The notes: generated from the sequence alone by a model not told the origin. DNA of 64,000 nt from Prolixibacteraceae bacterium (GCA_003506435.1 DOAQ01000049.1:218084-282083); one strand, 5' to 3'; shown: positions 16,963-27,222, numbered from the stretch's first letter. Made by a program: numbers and translations.

Positions 16963-19900
16963 ATGAAAAAAAAACATTCCCGGAGCGGGAGGCAAAAGAT
17001 AGTTGTCTCTCCCGGTAAAATTTTTCTTAAGATGAAAATTACATTATTGATCGTTTTACTTTCTTCGATCCAGCTTTTAGCGGGCAAGGCGTTTTCTCAG
17101 GATAAGCGTTTTTCGATGGCAAAGGAAAATTCGGACATTGAAGATGTTCTTGGGGTAATTGAGGATCAGTCAGATTGTTATTTTTTATATAACGGAAATC
17201 TGATCGATGTTTCTCAAAAAGTAAGTGTTAAAGTTGAAAATGAAAGTCTGGATGAGTTGCTTTCCCAATTGTTTAAAGGGACGAACATCACGTATAAAAT
17301 TTACGATCGCCAGATTGTATTGTCTCCCGCAAACGATGTGATGATTAGTTCACAACAACGAAGCGTGTCGGGGAAAGTTACAGACACATCGGGGCAACCG
17401 CTCCCGGGTGTTTCTGTCGTGGTAAAAGGAACCACGACCGGAACGATTACCAATTTCGACGGGAAATATTCACTTTCGGATATTCCAGCCAATGTAACTC
17501 TGATATTTTCTTTTGTGGGGATGAAGACCCGGGAAATCTCAATAACAGGTAAATCAAACATTGATGTAGTATTGGAAGAAGAAGCCATCGGCATTGAAGA
17601 AGTAGTTGCAATTGGTTATGGAACTATGAAGAAAATAGACATGACAGGGTCGGCATCATCGGTCAGTGCTCAGGAAATCGTAAAAGCCCCGGTTAAGTCT
17701 TTTGATGAAGCCATTGCCGGAAGGGTTGCCGGTGTCCAGATTGTCTCTGGCGACGGACAGCCGGGTTCTCTTCCCAATATTGTTATTCGCGGGGCAAATT
17801 CAATAACACAAGATAATTCGCCACTATATGTAATTGATGGTTTTCCTATAGAAGGGAATGACAATAATGCCATAAATGCAAATGATATAGAATCTATCGA
17901 TGTTTTAAAAGATGCTTCTGCTACTGCTATTTATGGAGCACGTGGCGCCAATGGGGTAATCATGATAACCACCAAACGAGGAAAGGCTGGGGCTACTGTT
18001 GTTAGCTACAACGCTTACTATGGGATATCTAAAACTTCTAACAAAATTGAAACACTAAACCCATATGAATTTGTAAAACTTGAAATAGAAAGGTCAGGCA
18101 CTTCTGCCACAAATCTATATCTAAATAATCTTAACCGAACTTTGGATGATTATAAAACAATAGAGGGGATCGACTGGTTTGACCTTTGTTTGCAAGAGGC
18201 ACCAATGCAAAACCATGATATTTCGATTAGAGGAGGTAATGCGAGCAGTAAATATTCTGTCTCGGCTTCATATTTTGATCAGGAAGGTATATTTATAAAT
18301 ACAGGGTTTCGTCGCTGGCAATCGAGGGTTAGCCTTGATCAAACAATAAACAATAAAATGAGTTTTGGATTAAATCTCAATTACAGTGACACTAAGAATT
18401 ATGGCCTTGTTGCAGCTTCTGGCGGTGGCGGTGGTGGTACCGGAATCATGTATAGTATTTGGAGTTACCGTCCTGTTTTTGAAGACGACATAAATCTGGA
18501 TTACGATTTAATGGATCCTGCGGTTAACCCAGCTCAGGATTATAGAACAAATCCATATTTGCAGCTTAAAAATGAACACCGGGAAACATTTTCCGACAAC
18601 CTATTTGCCAATAGTTTTTTTAACTATTCAATTACTAAAGAGTTGAAGTTAAGGATCACAGGTGGAATAAGTAAAGGGGGAAATAAATTTGAAGTTTTTA
18701 ATAACTCCAAAACAGCAACAGGTAATCCTGCATCAGCAGCGTACAAAGGAATAAATGGGAATGAGATAATTTCTAATTCAATTAATTATACCAATGAAAA
18801 CACATTGACATGGACGAAAACATTTAATAAAAATCATAACATAAATGTAGTTGTGGGATATTCTCAGCAGATGGCAAAATCAGAAACCTTTGGCGCTTCA
18901 GTTGTAATGATTACAAATGAATCATTGGGAATGAATGCGATGGATGAAGGAAGCCCTAATCGCGTGACAGCCAGTCGATCTACCTGGAGTCTTCAGTCAT
19001 TTCTTGGACGATTAAACTATAATTACAAATCAAAATATCTTATTACAGCGTCTTTAAGATCAGATGGTTCTTCAAAATTAGCTCCAGGTAATCGGTGGGG
19101 ATACTTTCCTTCGGCAGCTATTGCATATCGATTGAGTTCTGAAAATTTTATGAAAGCAATCAAAACCGTTTCTGATGCAAAAATAAGATTGAGTTATGGG
19201 GCTACAGGAAACAATCGGGTTAGCGATTTTGCCTACATGTCATCTATTTCTTCTTCGTACAATGATTATTCATTTGGAAATGCCATTCCCTCTCCTGGTT
19301 CAAGGGCCACGGCACTTGGAAATGCAGATTTAAAATGGGAAACGACCAAACAGTTAAATGTTGGAATAGATATTGGGTTAGTAAAAAACAGAATAACTTT
19401 TACGGGGGATTATTATTATAAAAAGACATCTGATCTATTGTTAAATGCTCAAATTCCTTTTATTTCGGGTTATACATCAACATTTAAAAATATCGGATCT
19501 ATATCAAATAAAGGTTTTGAATTTTCAATCAATACCAAAAATATTCAAAAAAGTGACATTAAATGGACTTCAGACTTTAATATATCATTTAATAAAAACG
19601 AAATACTCTCTTTGACCGATGGACAGGAATCTCTGATATCAAATGGATTAACAGTATCACCTTTGTACATAGCAAAGGTAGGCAAACCAATTGCATTGTT
19701 TTATGGAGTTATAGATGATGGCCTTTATTCATATGACGATTTTGACATATTAAGTAATGGAGATTATGTTTTAAAAAGTAATGTCCCAACCAATGGTAGT
19801 GCCAGGGCAAGTATTAAACCAGGGCATGCCAAATTTAAAGATTTGAATGGAGATTTGGTTGTAAACGCCATGGACTGCACAATTATAGGCAACCCGAATC

Positions 19901-20400
19901 CCGATTTCATTGGAGGATTCAATAATAACTTTCAGTACAAAGGTTTTGATTTGAATGTATTTTTTCAGTTCTCTTATGGGAATGAAGTATATAATGCAAA
20001 CAGGGTCAGATATGAAGGAGCTGCTTCATCTAATTCGTACAGCAACTATTTTGCTACGTATACCAATCGATGGACTATTGAAAATCCAACAGGAACCATT
20101 CCAAGGTCTGGAGGTTTTGGCTCCGAAGCCTTTTATCCCAGCCGCTTTGTAGAGGATGCTTCGTTTCTACGCTTGAAAACCTTATCTCTTGGATATACTC
20201 TTCCATCTGGTCTGTTAAAATATTTGGATATTAAAACAGTCCGGATTTATAGTACTGCCCAAAATATTTTTACATGGACAAAGTATAGCGGATTAGACCC
20301 GGAAGTTTCTACACGCAATACCGCATTAACTCCCGGATTTGATTGGTCTCCATACCCCCGTGCAAAAAGTATAGTTTTTGGAATAAATGTAACATTTTAA
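16963..20400 (+). CDS. SusC/RagA TonB-dependent receptor with STN signalling domain
   Basis: A 1145-residue outer-membrane receptor. After a long basic leader and signal peptide (cleavage near AFSQD, residue 46) come an STN domain (about 60-115), a carboxypeptidase-like regulatory domain (about 130-205, SGKVTDTSGQPLPGVSVVVK), the TonB plug (about 215-330, with IRGANSITQDNSPLYVIDGF and DASATAIYGARGANGV) and a 22-strand barrel. The STN domain is the part that normally talks to FecR, so this receptor probably both imports glycan fragments and triggers the adjacent sigma factor. The SusD partner follows directly. Confidence 0.96.
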   Translation: MKKKHSRSGRQKIVVSPGKIFLKMKITLLIVLLSSIQLLAGKAFSQDKRFSMAKENSDIEDVLGVIEDQSDCYFLYNGNLIDVSQKVSVKVENESLDELLSQLFKGTNITYKIYDRQIVLSPANDVMISSQQRSVSGKVTDTSGQPLPGVSVVVKGTTTGTITNFDGKYSLSDIPANVTLIFSFVGMKTREISITGKSNIDVVLEEEAIGIEEVVAIGYGTMKKIDMTGSASSVSAQEIVKAPVKSFDEAIAGRVAGVQIVSGDGQPGSLPNIVIRGANSITQDNSPLYVIDGFPIEGNDNNAINANDIESIDVLKDASATAIYGARGANGVIMITTKRGKAGATVVSYNAYYGISKTSNKIETLNPYEFVKLEIERSGTSATNLYLNNLNRTLDDYKTIEGIDWFDLCLQEAPMQNHDISIRGGNASSKYSVSASYFDQEGIFINTGFRRWQSRVSLDQTINNKMSFGLNLNYSDTKNYGLVAASGGGGGGTGIMYSIWSYRPVFEDDINLDYDLMDPAVNPAQDYRTNPYLQLKNEHRETFSDNLFANSFFNYSITKELKLRITGGISKGGNKFEVFNNSKTATGNPASAAYKGINGNEIISNSINYTNENTLTWTKTFNKNHNINVVVGYSQQMAKSETFGASVVMITNESLGMNAMDEGSPNRVTASRSTWSLQSFLGRLNYNYKSKYLITASLRSDGSSKLAPGNRWGYFPSAAIAYRLSSENFMKAIKTVSDAKIRLSYGATGNNRVSDFAYMSSISSSYNDYSFGNAIPSPGSRATALGNADLKWETTKQLNVGIDIGLVKNRITFTGDYYYKKTSDLLLNAQIPFISGYTSTFKNIGSISNKGFEFSINTKNIQKSDIKWTSDFNISFNKNEILSLTDGQESLISNGLTVSPLYIAKVGKPIALFYGVIDDGLYSYDDFDILSNGDYVLKSNVPTNGSARASIKPGHAKFKDLNGDLVVNAMDCTIIGNPNPDFIGGFNNNFQYKGFDLNVFFQFSYGNEVYNANRVRYEGAASSNSYSNYFATYTNRWTIENPTGTIPRSGGFGSEAFYPSRFVEDASFLRLKTLSLGYTLPSGLLKYLDIKTVRIYSTAQNIFTWTKYSGLDPEVSTRNTALTPGFDWSPYPRAKSIVFGINVTF

Positions 20401-20411
20401 TTATTCATAGT

Positions 20412-22040
20412 ATGAAGATGAATTGTTTCGATAGAAGCCTTAATGCGCTTAATAATAAAAACAAACAGGGATCACCCATTTATAAAAAAAACGAATATCT
20501 CTGTGTGAAAAAGATTACTACTGCCTGCTTTGTATTGTTCGTAATGCTTTCTTCTTCTTGTTCACTAAATACTGAACCAGAAGATTTTATAGCTCCGCAA
20601 TACTACTACAACAATGAAAAAGAGTGTGAAATGGCTCTCACTGCAATATATGATAAAATGAATTTCCAATTTGCAAATTGGCTTTCTACAAATTTTGATA
20701 CGGCTGACGAGATATGGGCATACGGTACACTCGGTACATATATTAATTATTACTATTCCAGCGATGGAACTATAAGTTCATTTTGGTCTCTACTTTACGA
20801 GGGGATTGAACGGGCCAACATGCTCCTTGCTAATATTGACAAGACTGAGATGGATGAAACCCAAAAGAACCGGATTAAAGGGGAAACCAAATTTTTAAGA
20901 GCGTATTATTATTTCATGTTGGTACAAAATTGGGGTGATGTTCCTTTAAAAACAGAACCGACGGCTTCTGCTTCAGATATTTATTATGAGAGGACACCGC
21001 AAGCAGAAGTGTACGATTTTATATACAATGAAATGGTTGAAGCCGAGAAAATGGTCAGGCCAATTAGTGAATTTAATTATGCCGAAAGGGTTACCCAATC
21101 TGCAATACAAGGAATACTGGCCAGGGTGTGTTTATATATGGCTGGTTTCCCAAACAATAAAACAGAGAAATTTAACGATGCCCTAATGTGGTCGGAAAAA
21201 TTAATTCAATCAGGTCTTCATTTTCTTAATCCAAGTTACTCACAAGTATTTATTAACCTGATACAGGACAAGTATGATACAAAAGAAAGTATTTGGGAAA
21301 TAGGATTTAGGACAACGGGGCTTACCGATTCTTATTATGAATACGGGGAGATGGGTAATACAAATGGAATACCCCAAAACACCTTGGCGTATGGAATGGC
21401 TACGGGTTCATTTAGCTCACAGTATCACTTATGGAAAAAATATACTCCGGGGGATATAAGGCGAGACTGGGCAATTGCTCCTTTCTATTATCAGGGAACT
21501 AATACTTTAACTAAAGTGTATTACGATACAACCAAAGTAGTTTCCAATCGTTCAATTGGGAAATACCGGAGAGAATATGAATTGACTCCTGCTGAATCAA
21601 AACAAAAAAGGGCAAATGGCACCAATTATCCTATTTTGCGTTATTCGGATGTATTGCTGATGGCTGCTGAAGCTGAAAATGAAGTGAATGGCCCCACCGT
21701 AAAAGCGCTTCAATATCTGAACGAGGTAAGGATAAGGGCACATGCCCCAATTTATACTGCTGTAAACGGTAAGGAAGAATTTCGGCTTATCATTCAGGAT
21801 GAAAGAAACAGGGAACTTTGTTTTGAAGGATTGCGAAAAATGGATTTAAAACGGTGGGGAATAATGATCCCTGTAATGAAAAATTTGGCTGCTTTTATAA
21901 GGCAAACAGAAACAAATACGACGATGATTACACGATCGGCCCTAGCTTGTGATAATGTATCCGAACAACATTATTACTTTCCAATCCCGGTCAGGGAGAT
22001 GAATCTAAATAAATTATTAACTCAAAATCCTGGTTGGTAA
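20412..22040 (+). CDS. SusD/RagB glycan-binding lipoprotein
   Basis: A SusD-family surface lipoprotein with the TPR-like helical scaffold (FLRAYYYFMLVQNWGDVP, RYSDVLLMAAEAENEV, RNRELCFEGLRKMDLKRWG). The ATG at 20412 gives a long unusual N-terminus of about 31 residues before KKITTACFVLFVMLSSSC. The in-frame GTG at 20505 places the start exactly at a normal lipoprotein signal with lipobox LSSSC, so the real start may be 20505. Starts further upstream would lie inside the SusC gene. It should bind glycan and form the lid of the SusC channel. Confidence 0.93.
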   Translation: MKMNCFDRSLNALNNKNKQGSPIYKKNEYLCVKKITTACFVLFVMLSSSCSLNTEPEDFIAPQYYYNNEKECEMALTAIYDKMNFQFANWLSTNFDTADEIWAYGTLGTYINYYYSSDGTISSFWSLLYEGIERANMLLANIDKTEMDETQKNRIKGETKFLRAYYYFMLVQNWGDVPLKTEPTASASDIYYERTPQAEVYDFIYNEMVEAEKMVRPISEFNYAERVTQSAIQGILARVCLYMAGFPNNKTEKFNDALMWSEKLIQSGLHFLNPSYSQVFINLIQDKYDTKESIWEIGFRTTGLTDSYYEYGEMGNTNGIPQNTLAYGMATGSFSSQYHLWKKYTPGDIRRDWAIAPFYYQGTNTLTKVYYDTTKVVSNRSIGKYRREYELTPAESKQKRANGTNYPILRYSDVLLMAAEAENEVNGPTVKALQYLNEVRIRAHAPIYTAVNGKEEFRLIIQDERNRELCFEGLRKMDLKRWGIMIPVMKNLAAFIRQTETNTTMITRSALACDNVSEQHYYFPIPVREMNLNKLLTQNPGW

Positions 22041-22060
22041 ACCAGTTAAAAATTCAAACG

Positions 22061-23011
22061 ATGAGAAAAGAATTATTTTACTTGATTATATTCATCTTCC
22101 TAATCAGTGGATGTCAGGAAGATGCCGTGGATTTTCCATATTTTGACGTTCTTGCGAAAGATTCAACAGAAGTTGTTGTTAAGGCAAAAGAGCCTATAAT
22201 CTTCGAACTTGAAGGAAATCCTGATATGCTTTATTTTTATTCAGGAGAAACCGGGAAAAGGTATGAATACGCTGGCCGGGTTTCAGCTATAGGCATTCCA
22301 TATTTACAGTTTACTTCTTATAGAGCAAACGGCAAACAGGAAGGTTCTTTGAGATTAATGATATCGCAGGATTTCCCCGGTATAACAGTCGGAGACGCTG
22401 TCGCTACCGTTTCCAAAATTAGTTCTGCCACTTGGACTGACATTACAGACAGGGCATTGCTTTCCTCTGGTACAACTATGAATTCAGGAGCCATTGATTT
22501 ATCTGACTTTGCACAGACAGGCAAACCTGTGTTTATAGCATTTAAATATCTGGCTCAGGCAGGTTCTATACAAAACAAATGGACAATCTCTGCTTTGACC
22601 GTGAAAAATACATTGCCCGACGGTACTGTATATACTATTGCAAATACTACAAATACTGCAATCACAAACTATGGCGTTGCAACTGTTTTCAGTCCTGGAT
22701 GGGTATTCTTTCCTGTAATTAATACATATAGTTGGGGCTTATCCTCCAATAACTTAGTCATAACCGGGGCAACATCTGTTAGTTCTGCAACTGATATGTC
22801 AGAAGCCTGGGCTATTATGGGGCCAGTTGATCTAACTAAAGTAACTCCGGATGTAGGACTATTCCTGAAGGGACTAGATACACGTTTGGAAAATTATTCT
22901 TATACCTACAATGTCGCAGGTACTTATACTGCAACTTTTATTGGAGTGGCAGATAATGTTTATGGGAAAAAAGAGCTTGTTAAACAAGTTAAAATCAAGG
23001 TAAATCCTTAA
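22061..23011 (+). CDS. DUF5017 surface lipoprotein
   Basis: A lipoprotein of about 316 residues, starting at MRKELFYLIIFIFLISGC with lipobox LISGC. The body is beta-rich and follows the DUF5017 pattern found after SusD in many polysaccharide loci: a short repeat-like N-terminal domain (about 25-100), a lectin-like sandwich (about 110-230) and a C-terminal PKD-like segment (YNVAGTYTATFIGVADN). It probably binds glycan at the surface next to the SusC/SusD complex. It starts 20 nt after SusD, so the three are surely one transcript. Confidence 0.8.
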   Translation: MRKELFYLIIFIFLISGCQEDAVDFPYFDVLAKDSTEVVVKAKEPIIFELEGNPDMLYFYSGETGKRYEYAGRVSAIGIPYLQFTSYRANGKQEGSLRLMISQDFPGITVGDAVATVSKISSATWTDITDRALLSSGTTMNSGAIDLSDFAQTGKPVFIAFKYLAQAGSIQNKWTISALTVKNTLPDGTVYTIANTTNTAITNYGVATVFSPGWVFFPVINTYSWGLSSNNLVITGATSVSSATDMSEAWAIMGPVDLTKVTPDVGLFLKGLDTRLENYSYTYNVAGTYTATFIGVADNVYGKKELVKQVKIKVNP

Positions 23012-23049
23012 ATGCCATTTTTTTAAGATTGTAAAAAAATGTTTTTGAT

Positions 23050-23213
23050 AATGAGGCTGTCTAACAAGTTCTAAAGTCCGCAATTCGCGTCACCCTGCCC
23101 CTAAGTTTCGGGGTATTTCAGGGTCTGATTATTAGAACGATGAGATCCCGAAACAATCCCGATTTTCATCGGGACGGGATGACTCGATCGCAGGCTTTTT
23201 AGACAGCCTCATT
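23050..23213. repeat. MITE-like palindromic element, copy B (inverted)
   Basis: A 164-bp element bounded by a perfect 12-bp inverted repeat, AATGAGGCTGTC at 23050-23061 and its complement at 23202-23213. The interior carries the same CCCGAAAC and ACCCTG hairpin blocks as copies A and C but in the opposite orientation. It lies between the DUF5017 and LamG genes. There is no coding capacity. Confidence 0.8.
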
Positions 23214-23251
23214 ACTTCTTTTGTTGTTTTGTAAACTAAACGATCTTGAAT

Positions 23252-24151
23252 ATGCTATTAAAGTACAATATTATCAAGTTCATATATTCATTCATTATTC
23301 TTTTGGGGTTGTCCCTGTCTGCCATATCCTGCAATTCTTACAATGGATTATTGCCTCAGGGGAAAAATATTAGAAAAAGTATTTTATCTACATCCGGACT
23401 CATTGCTTTTTGGGATTTTGATTTAAAACAAAATTCTCCAAAAAAATCAGTAGGTGAAATCAGCGTTGAACTTAAAAACGGTACAAACAAAGAAGTTCAG
23501 GTCATTAATGAAGGGCCGGTCTCTGGTTATTCCATTTCTTTAGAAGGTGATAATTATTTATACATTCCGTATGAAGAGACAGGCAAGTTGAACGTTAGAA
23601 CTAACAACGTGACAGTGATTGCCTGGGTAAAATGGGCTGATCAGAACAACTGCTTTATTGCCGGAATGTGGAACGAATACCAGGATGGGGGTAAACGTCA
23701 GTATGGTTTATTTGTTTCACTACCGTATTACAACGGGGCAAGTCAGGTATGTGGACATATATCCCAGACAGGAAAGCCGACAGAACCATTTCCTTTCTCA
23801 ATCGACTATTCTGCCAGTAAGCAAATCGTTCCTAAAAACGAGTGGTGTTGTATCGCATTTACCTATGACGGAAGTTGTATTAAGTCGTATTTAAATGGAG
23901 AATTTGAATCCCGTGACCCGGAGCTAATAAACAATACAAAGGGATTTCCCGGATACCCTGATGGCTTGGTACAATCAAAAAATCCATACTTTTTCCCCAA
24001 TGGGATAGGAAACAATGGCTCTGATTTTACTGTCGGCGCAGTATTATTAAAAAGAGGCATGGGTAACTTCTTCAAAGGCTTAATAGGAGGGGTTGCAATA
24101 TACGACCGGGCGTTGACCAATGATGAGATAAAAGAGCTTGCTGTACTTTAA
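23252..24151 (+). CDS. LamG/concanavalin A-like lectin lipoprotein
   Basis: A lipoprotein of about 299 residues. The signal LLGLSLSAISC ends in a lipobox cysteine near residue 27. From about 50 to 297 it is a LamG-like jelly roll (GLIAFWDFD, VTVIAWVKW, WCCIAFTYDGSCIKSYLNGE, LIGGVAIYDRALTNDEI). Such proteins bind or present glycans on the cell surface. The start is taken at ATG 23252; a TTG two codons upstream adds nothing. A MITE copy separates it from the SusCD operon, so it may have its own promoter or depend on readthrough. Confidence 0.85.
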   Translation: MLLKYNIIKFIYSFIILLGLSLSAISCNSYNGLLPQGKNIRKSILSTSGLIAFWDFDLKQNSPKKSVGEISVELKNGTNKEVQVINEGPVSGYSISLEGDNYLYIPYEETGKLNVRTNNVTVIAWVKWADQNNCFIAGMWNEYQDGGKRQYGLFVSLPYYNGASQVCGHISQTGKPTEPFPFSIDYSASKQIVPKNEWCCIAFTYDGSCIKSYLNGEFESRDPELINNTKGFPGYPDGLVQSKNPYFFPNGIGNNGSDFTVGAVLLKRGMGNFFKGLIGGVAIYDRALTNDEIKELAVL

Positions 24152-24239
24152 TACTTGTATAGTTTTCGGCGCTTCTATTTTGATGTTCCGGAAAATGGAT
24201 TTAGAAACATTAATAATTTATCAGAAAAATAGTAAACGA

Positions 24240-25577
24240 ATGGTGGAGAAGAAAAAAAACAATGGATTGAGCAGACGTCATTTTTTGGGTTACTCTGCAT
24301 TGGGATTAACCGGGTTGACGATCCTTCCGAGCTGGAAGATGGCCGACGGGAAACGTATCGCCCCAAGCGATATGGTTGTATTGGGTTTTATTGGCGTGGG
24401 GCGCCAGGGGGTTTCCGATTTCAACAGTTTTTCAGGATGTTCAGGCGTCAGGGTTGCGGCATGTGCTGATGTAGACAAAGTGAAACGGGAGCGTTTTAAA
24501 GGAAAAGTAGAAGCATGGCAGAAGAACTTGGGTATTGCTCCCCGTTGCGACATGTACGAGTTTTACGAAGATCTTCTCGAACGTACCGACATTGATGCAG
24601 TCTCTATTGCCACACCCGACCACTGGCATGCGCTGACCACAATTCATGCCTGTAAATCACAAAAAGATGCGTATGTTCAGAAACCTCTTGCTTTTACTAT
24701 TCGCGAAGGATTGGAAATGGTAAAAGCCGTCCGTGGATATAACCGTGTCTTACAAGTTGGTAGCCAACAGCGCTCGGGCAAAGAATTTCAGCAGGCAATT
24801 GCACTGGTACGCAGTGGCGCTATCGGGCATATCGAAACCATTTACGCCAAGGTTGGCGATCCTCCAAAACTGCTCGATTTGCCGGAACAGGCAATACCTG
24901 CTACATTGAACTGGAATAAGTGGATGGGGCCGCTGAACGATCCTAAAATACATTATCATCCTGATTTGTGCCCGCCAATTTCACTTGATCCTGTGCAGGA
25001 CGAGAAACTGTGGGGCGCATGGCGTTGGTACCGTGAAACCGGGAATGGTTTTACCGCCGACTGGGGGGCGCACATGTTCGACATCGCCCAGGCTGCTATT
25101 GGCATGGATGGTTCAGGTCCATGTGTATTTATTCCCAAAGGATACAATGGGACACAATATCTGACAATGAAGTACCAGAACGGAATCGTAATGACTGAGC
25201 AGCCATACCGCAAGGAAGGGGGACAGGGGATTTGTTTTAATGGGACCAAAGGCTGGCTAAAAGTGGCCCGCGGTTTTATTGAATGCTCCGATCCGTCGTT
25301 GCTGAAAAAGGAAGAAAAGAAGATTGGAGAAGGCCAGTACGAAGTAAGTTCTCCTCACATGCAGAACTTTATTGATGTGGTTCGTTCGCGCAAAAATCCG
25401 ATTGCTCCGGTAGAAGTAGGTTGTAGCACTAACACGCTTTGTTGCCTTGGCAATATTGCTACCGAACTGCAACGTCCTGTGAAATGGGATCCGGCAACGT
25501 GTAGTTTTATCGACGATGCTGAAGCTGCGACCCACAGGTTGTATCATTATCAATACAGAAGGCCTTATTCATTATAA
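24240..25577 (+). CDS. Gfo/Idh/MocA oxidoreductase with Tat signal
   Basis: A protein of about 445 residues from the start at MVEKKKNNGLSRRHFLGY. The twin-arginine signal SRRHFLG is followed by a hydrophobic stretch, so it is exported folded. The Rossmann motif is GFIGVGRQGV, and the conserved lysine of the family lies in VQKPLAFT. The C-terminal domain carries WRWYRETGNG and GAHMFDIAQ. Exported members of this family act on glycosides or sugars with a tightly bound NAD cofactor. Starting at 24138 instead would overlap the lectin gene and bury the Tat motif. The next gene encodes a TIM-barrel sugar isomerase, a common partner. Confidence 0.88.
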   Translation: MVEKKKNNGLSRRHFLGYSALGLTGLTILPSWKMADGKRIAPSDMVVLGFIGVGRQGVSDFNSFSGCSGVRVAACADVDKVKRERFKGKVEAWQKNLGIAPRCDMYEFYEDLLERTDIDAVSIATPDHWHALTTIHACKSQKDAYVQKPLAFTIREGLEMVKAVRGYNRVLQVGSQQRSGKEFQQAIALVRSGAIGHIETIYAKVGDPPKLLDLPEQAIPATLNWNKWMGPLNDPKIHYHPDLCPPISLDPVQDEKLWGAWRWYRETGNGFTADWGAHMFDIAQAAIGMDGSGPCVFIPKGYNGTQYLTMKYQNGIVMTEQPYRKEGGQGICFNGTKGWLKVARGFIECSDPSLLKKEEKKIGEGQYEVSSPHMQNFIDVVRSRKNPIAPVEVGCSTNTLCCLGNIATELQRPVKWDPATCSFIDDAEAATHRLYHYQYRRPYSL

Positions 25578-25732
25578 TAAAGAAATACGATAATTGTTAT
25601 GAAATAGCCATAAGTGCAAAAGCTCACACAAAACGAAAATGTACAAATGGCTATTCCATTCCGTTGATAAGCAGATTGAAATACTGATTTTGATACGGGA
25701 ATTATGGAAAATGACTTTAAAAATTTATACGA

Positions 25733-26671
25733 ATGAAACAGATAAAATGGACAATGCCCTCAGTGGCAAAGACTACAATAATCATGGTTCTGATTGCCGT
25801 CTTTTTCGTTACATCAGCGATAGCTGCAGGAAAACAAAGTTCAAAGTTCGGAGGCGTTCAGATTGGAGCCATTACATACAGTTTTCGCAGTATGCCCGAT
25901 CAGTCGTTGCCGGTTATACTGAATTATGCCGTACAGTCGGGCCTGAGTTCGGTTGAGCTGATGGGAAGTGCGGTTGAACAGTTTGCTGGTATTCCTCAAA
26001 GTAGCGATTCCAAGATATTGGCGCAATGGCGTACATCGGTTTCGATGGATAAGTTCGGAGAAATTCGTAAAATGTTTAACGATAGAGGTGTAAAGATTGA
26101 TATTCTGAAACTCGGTAGTCACAATTGGACGGACGGGGAAATCGACTTTGCATTCCGTGCCTGCAAAACACTTGGAGCCCGTGGAATTACCATGGAAGTA
26201 TCGGAAGAAGCGGCGAAACGAATGGCCCCGTTTGCTGAAAAACACAAATTGTATGTGATTTTTCATAACCATGGGCAACCTGGCGATCCGAAATTTAGTT
26301 TCGATAAAGTACTTGCTTACGGTCCGATGCTGATGCTCAATCTCGATGCAGGGCATTATTATGGCGCCACAGGCAAAGATCCATGCGAATTAATTGAACG
26401 TTTACACAACCGTATTGCAAGCATCCACATCAAGGACAAAACCGGGCCCAAAGCAGCCGATCCGAATAAAAATATGCAGTTTGGAAAAGGAGAGACTCCT
26501 GTTGTTGAAGTACTGCAATTGATACAGAAAAACAAATGGCATATCACCTGCGATGTGGAACTGGAATATAGCATTCCTGAAGGCTCGGATGCAGTAAAGG
26601 AAGTTGCCGAATGTGTCGAATATTGCCGTGCCGCTCTTGTACCCAAAAAGAAAATTAAACGAACTACTTGA
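25733..26671 (+). CDS. Exported sugar isomerase/epimerase (xylose isomerase-like TIM barrel)
   Basis: A 312-residue protein with an N-terminal signal (about 12-32, TIIMVLIAVFFVTSAIAAG). The barrel carries the AP-endonuclease-2 type metal site: Glu in GITMEVSEE, the histidine pair in IFHNHGQPG, Asp/His in LNLDAGHYYG, His in SIHIKDKTG and a late Glu in CDVELEY. It follows the Gfo/Idh/MocA gene by 155 bp. The two exported proteins probably modify the same sugar in the periplasm, for example through 3-keto-glycoside chemistry as known for some Bacteroidota pairs; this last step is inference. Confidence 0.85.
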   Translation: MKQIKWTMPSVAKTTIIMVLIAVFFVTSAIAAGKQSSKFGGVQIGAITYSFRSMPDQSLPVILNYAVQSGLSSVELMGSAVEQFAGIPQSSDSKILAQWRTSVSMDKFGEIRKMFNDRGVKIDILKLGSHNWTDGEIDFAFRACKTLGARGITMEVSEEAAKRMAPFAEKHKLYVIFHNHGQPGDPKFSFDKVLAYGPMLMLNLDAGHYYGATGKDPCELIERLHNRIASIHIKDKTGPKAADPNKNMQFGKGETPVVEVLQLIQKNKWHITCDVELEYSIPEGSDAVKEVAECVEYCRAALVPKKKIKRTT

Positions 26672-26674
26672 GAA

Positions 26675-27176
26675 AACGTAATCCTAACAGCATTATTGGC
26701 TTTTGCTATCGAGGAATGCAGTACCACAAGATTATCTGAGAAGATATCGAGTGAAGTGATTTTATGTGAGTATACGAAAGAGATACAAGCAAGCCCCGTA
26801 TGTTGGTAATAGGAAACTCAATTACACGAAGATACTATTTAGCGATTTCAGCAAAATTGGACGAAAATGGTAACTGTGACCGTTACTGTCCTTCAATAAA
26901 TATTGGGGATTCTATTTTTTTCATTGAAAAATCAAATTAACCACATCCTTTTGTTAAAAGAATCCGGTGTCGAATTTGAGGTTGGAAGAAACCAGATTGT
27001 AATTGAAAGAAATTGAATTGCCAGAAAAATTATGGAAAAAAGCTGCATCCAATTATCTGTTTGTAGGATTAACGAGCCAGAGCTTAAAAAATGTAACAGA
27101 CATATAGGGGGTGTTCGTTATAAAAAGAAGGTATTGAATTTTTTGCAAACCAGGTCAGCAACAGAATCTTCGAATT
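26675..27176 (+). pseudogene. Decayed SGNH esterase gene
   Basis: This gap has no long ORF but reads as a degraded copy of the intact SGNH gene at 35839-36537. Matching blocks in order are: LVIGNSITRRYYLAISAKL against LFIGNSITRGYYPAVSAKL (near 26800), KESGVEFEVGRNQIVIERN followed by a stop against KEPGVKLDSERNTIVMERNS (near 26965), and a C-terminal block from CTGTTTGTAGGATTAACGAG (near 27056). An internal TGA, frameshifts and a deletion of the central part (roughly residues 75-150 of the intact gene) destroy it. The next SGNH gene begins immediately after. Confidence 0.75.
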
Positions 27177-27222
27177 GATTACAAAATACGGTCACAGAGT
27201 TTATGCCCTTAAATCTAAAAAT

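Noticed and set aside
25639..25956. 105-codon frame before the sugar isomerase
   Set aside because: It overlaps the isomerase gene in another frame and lacks a signal or motif.
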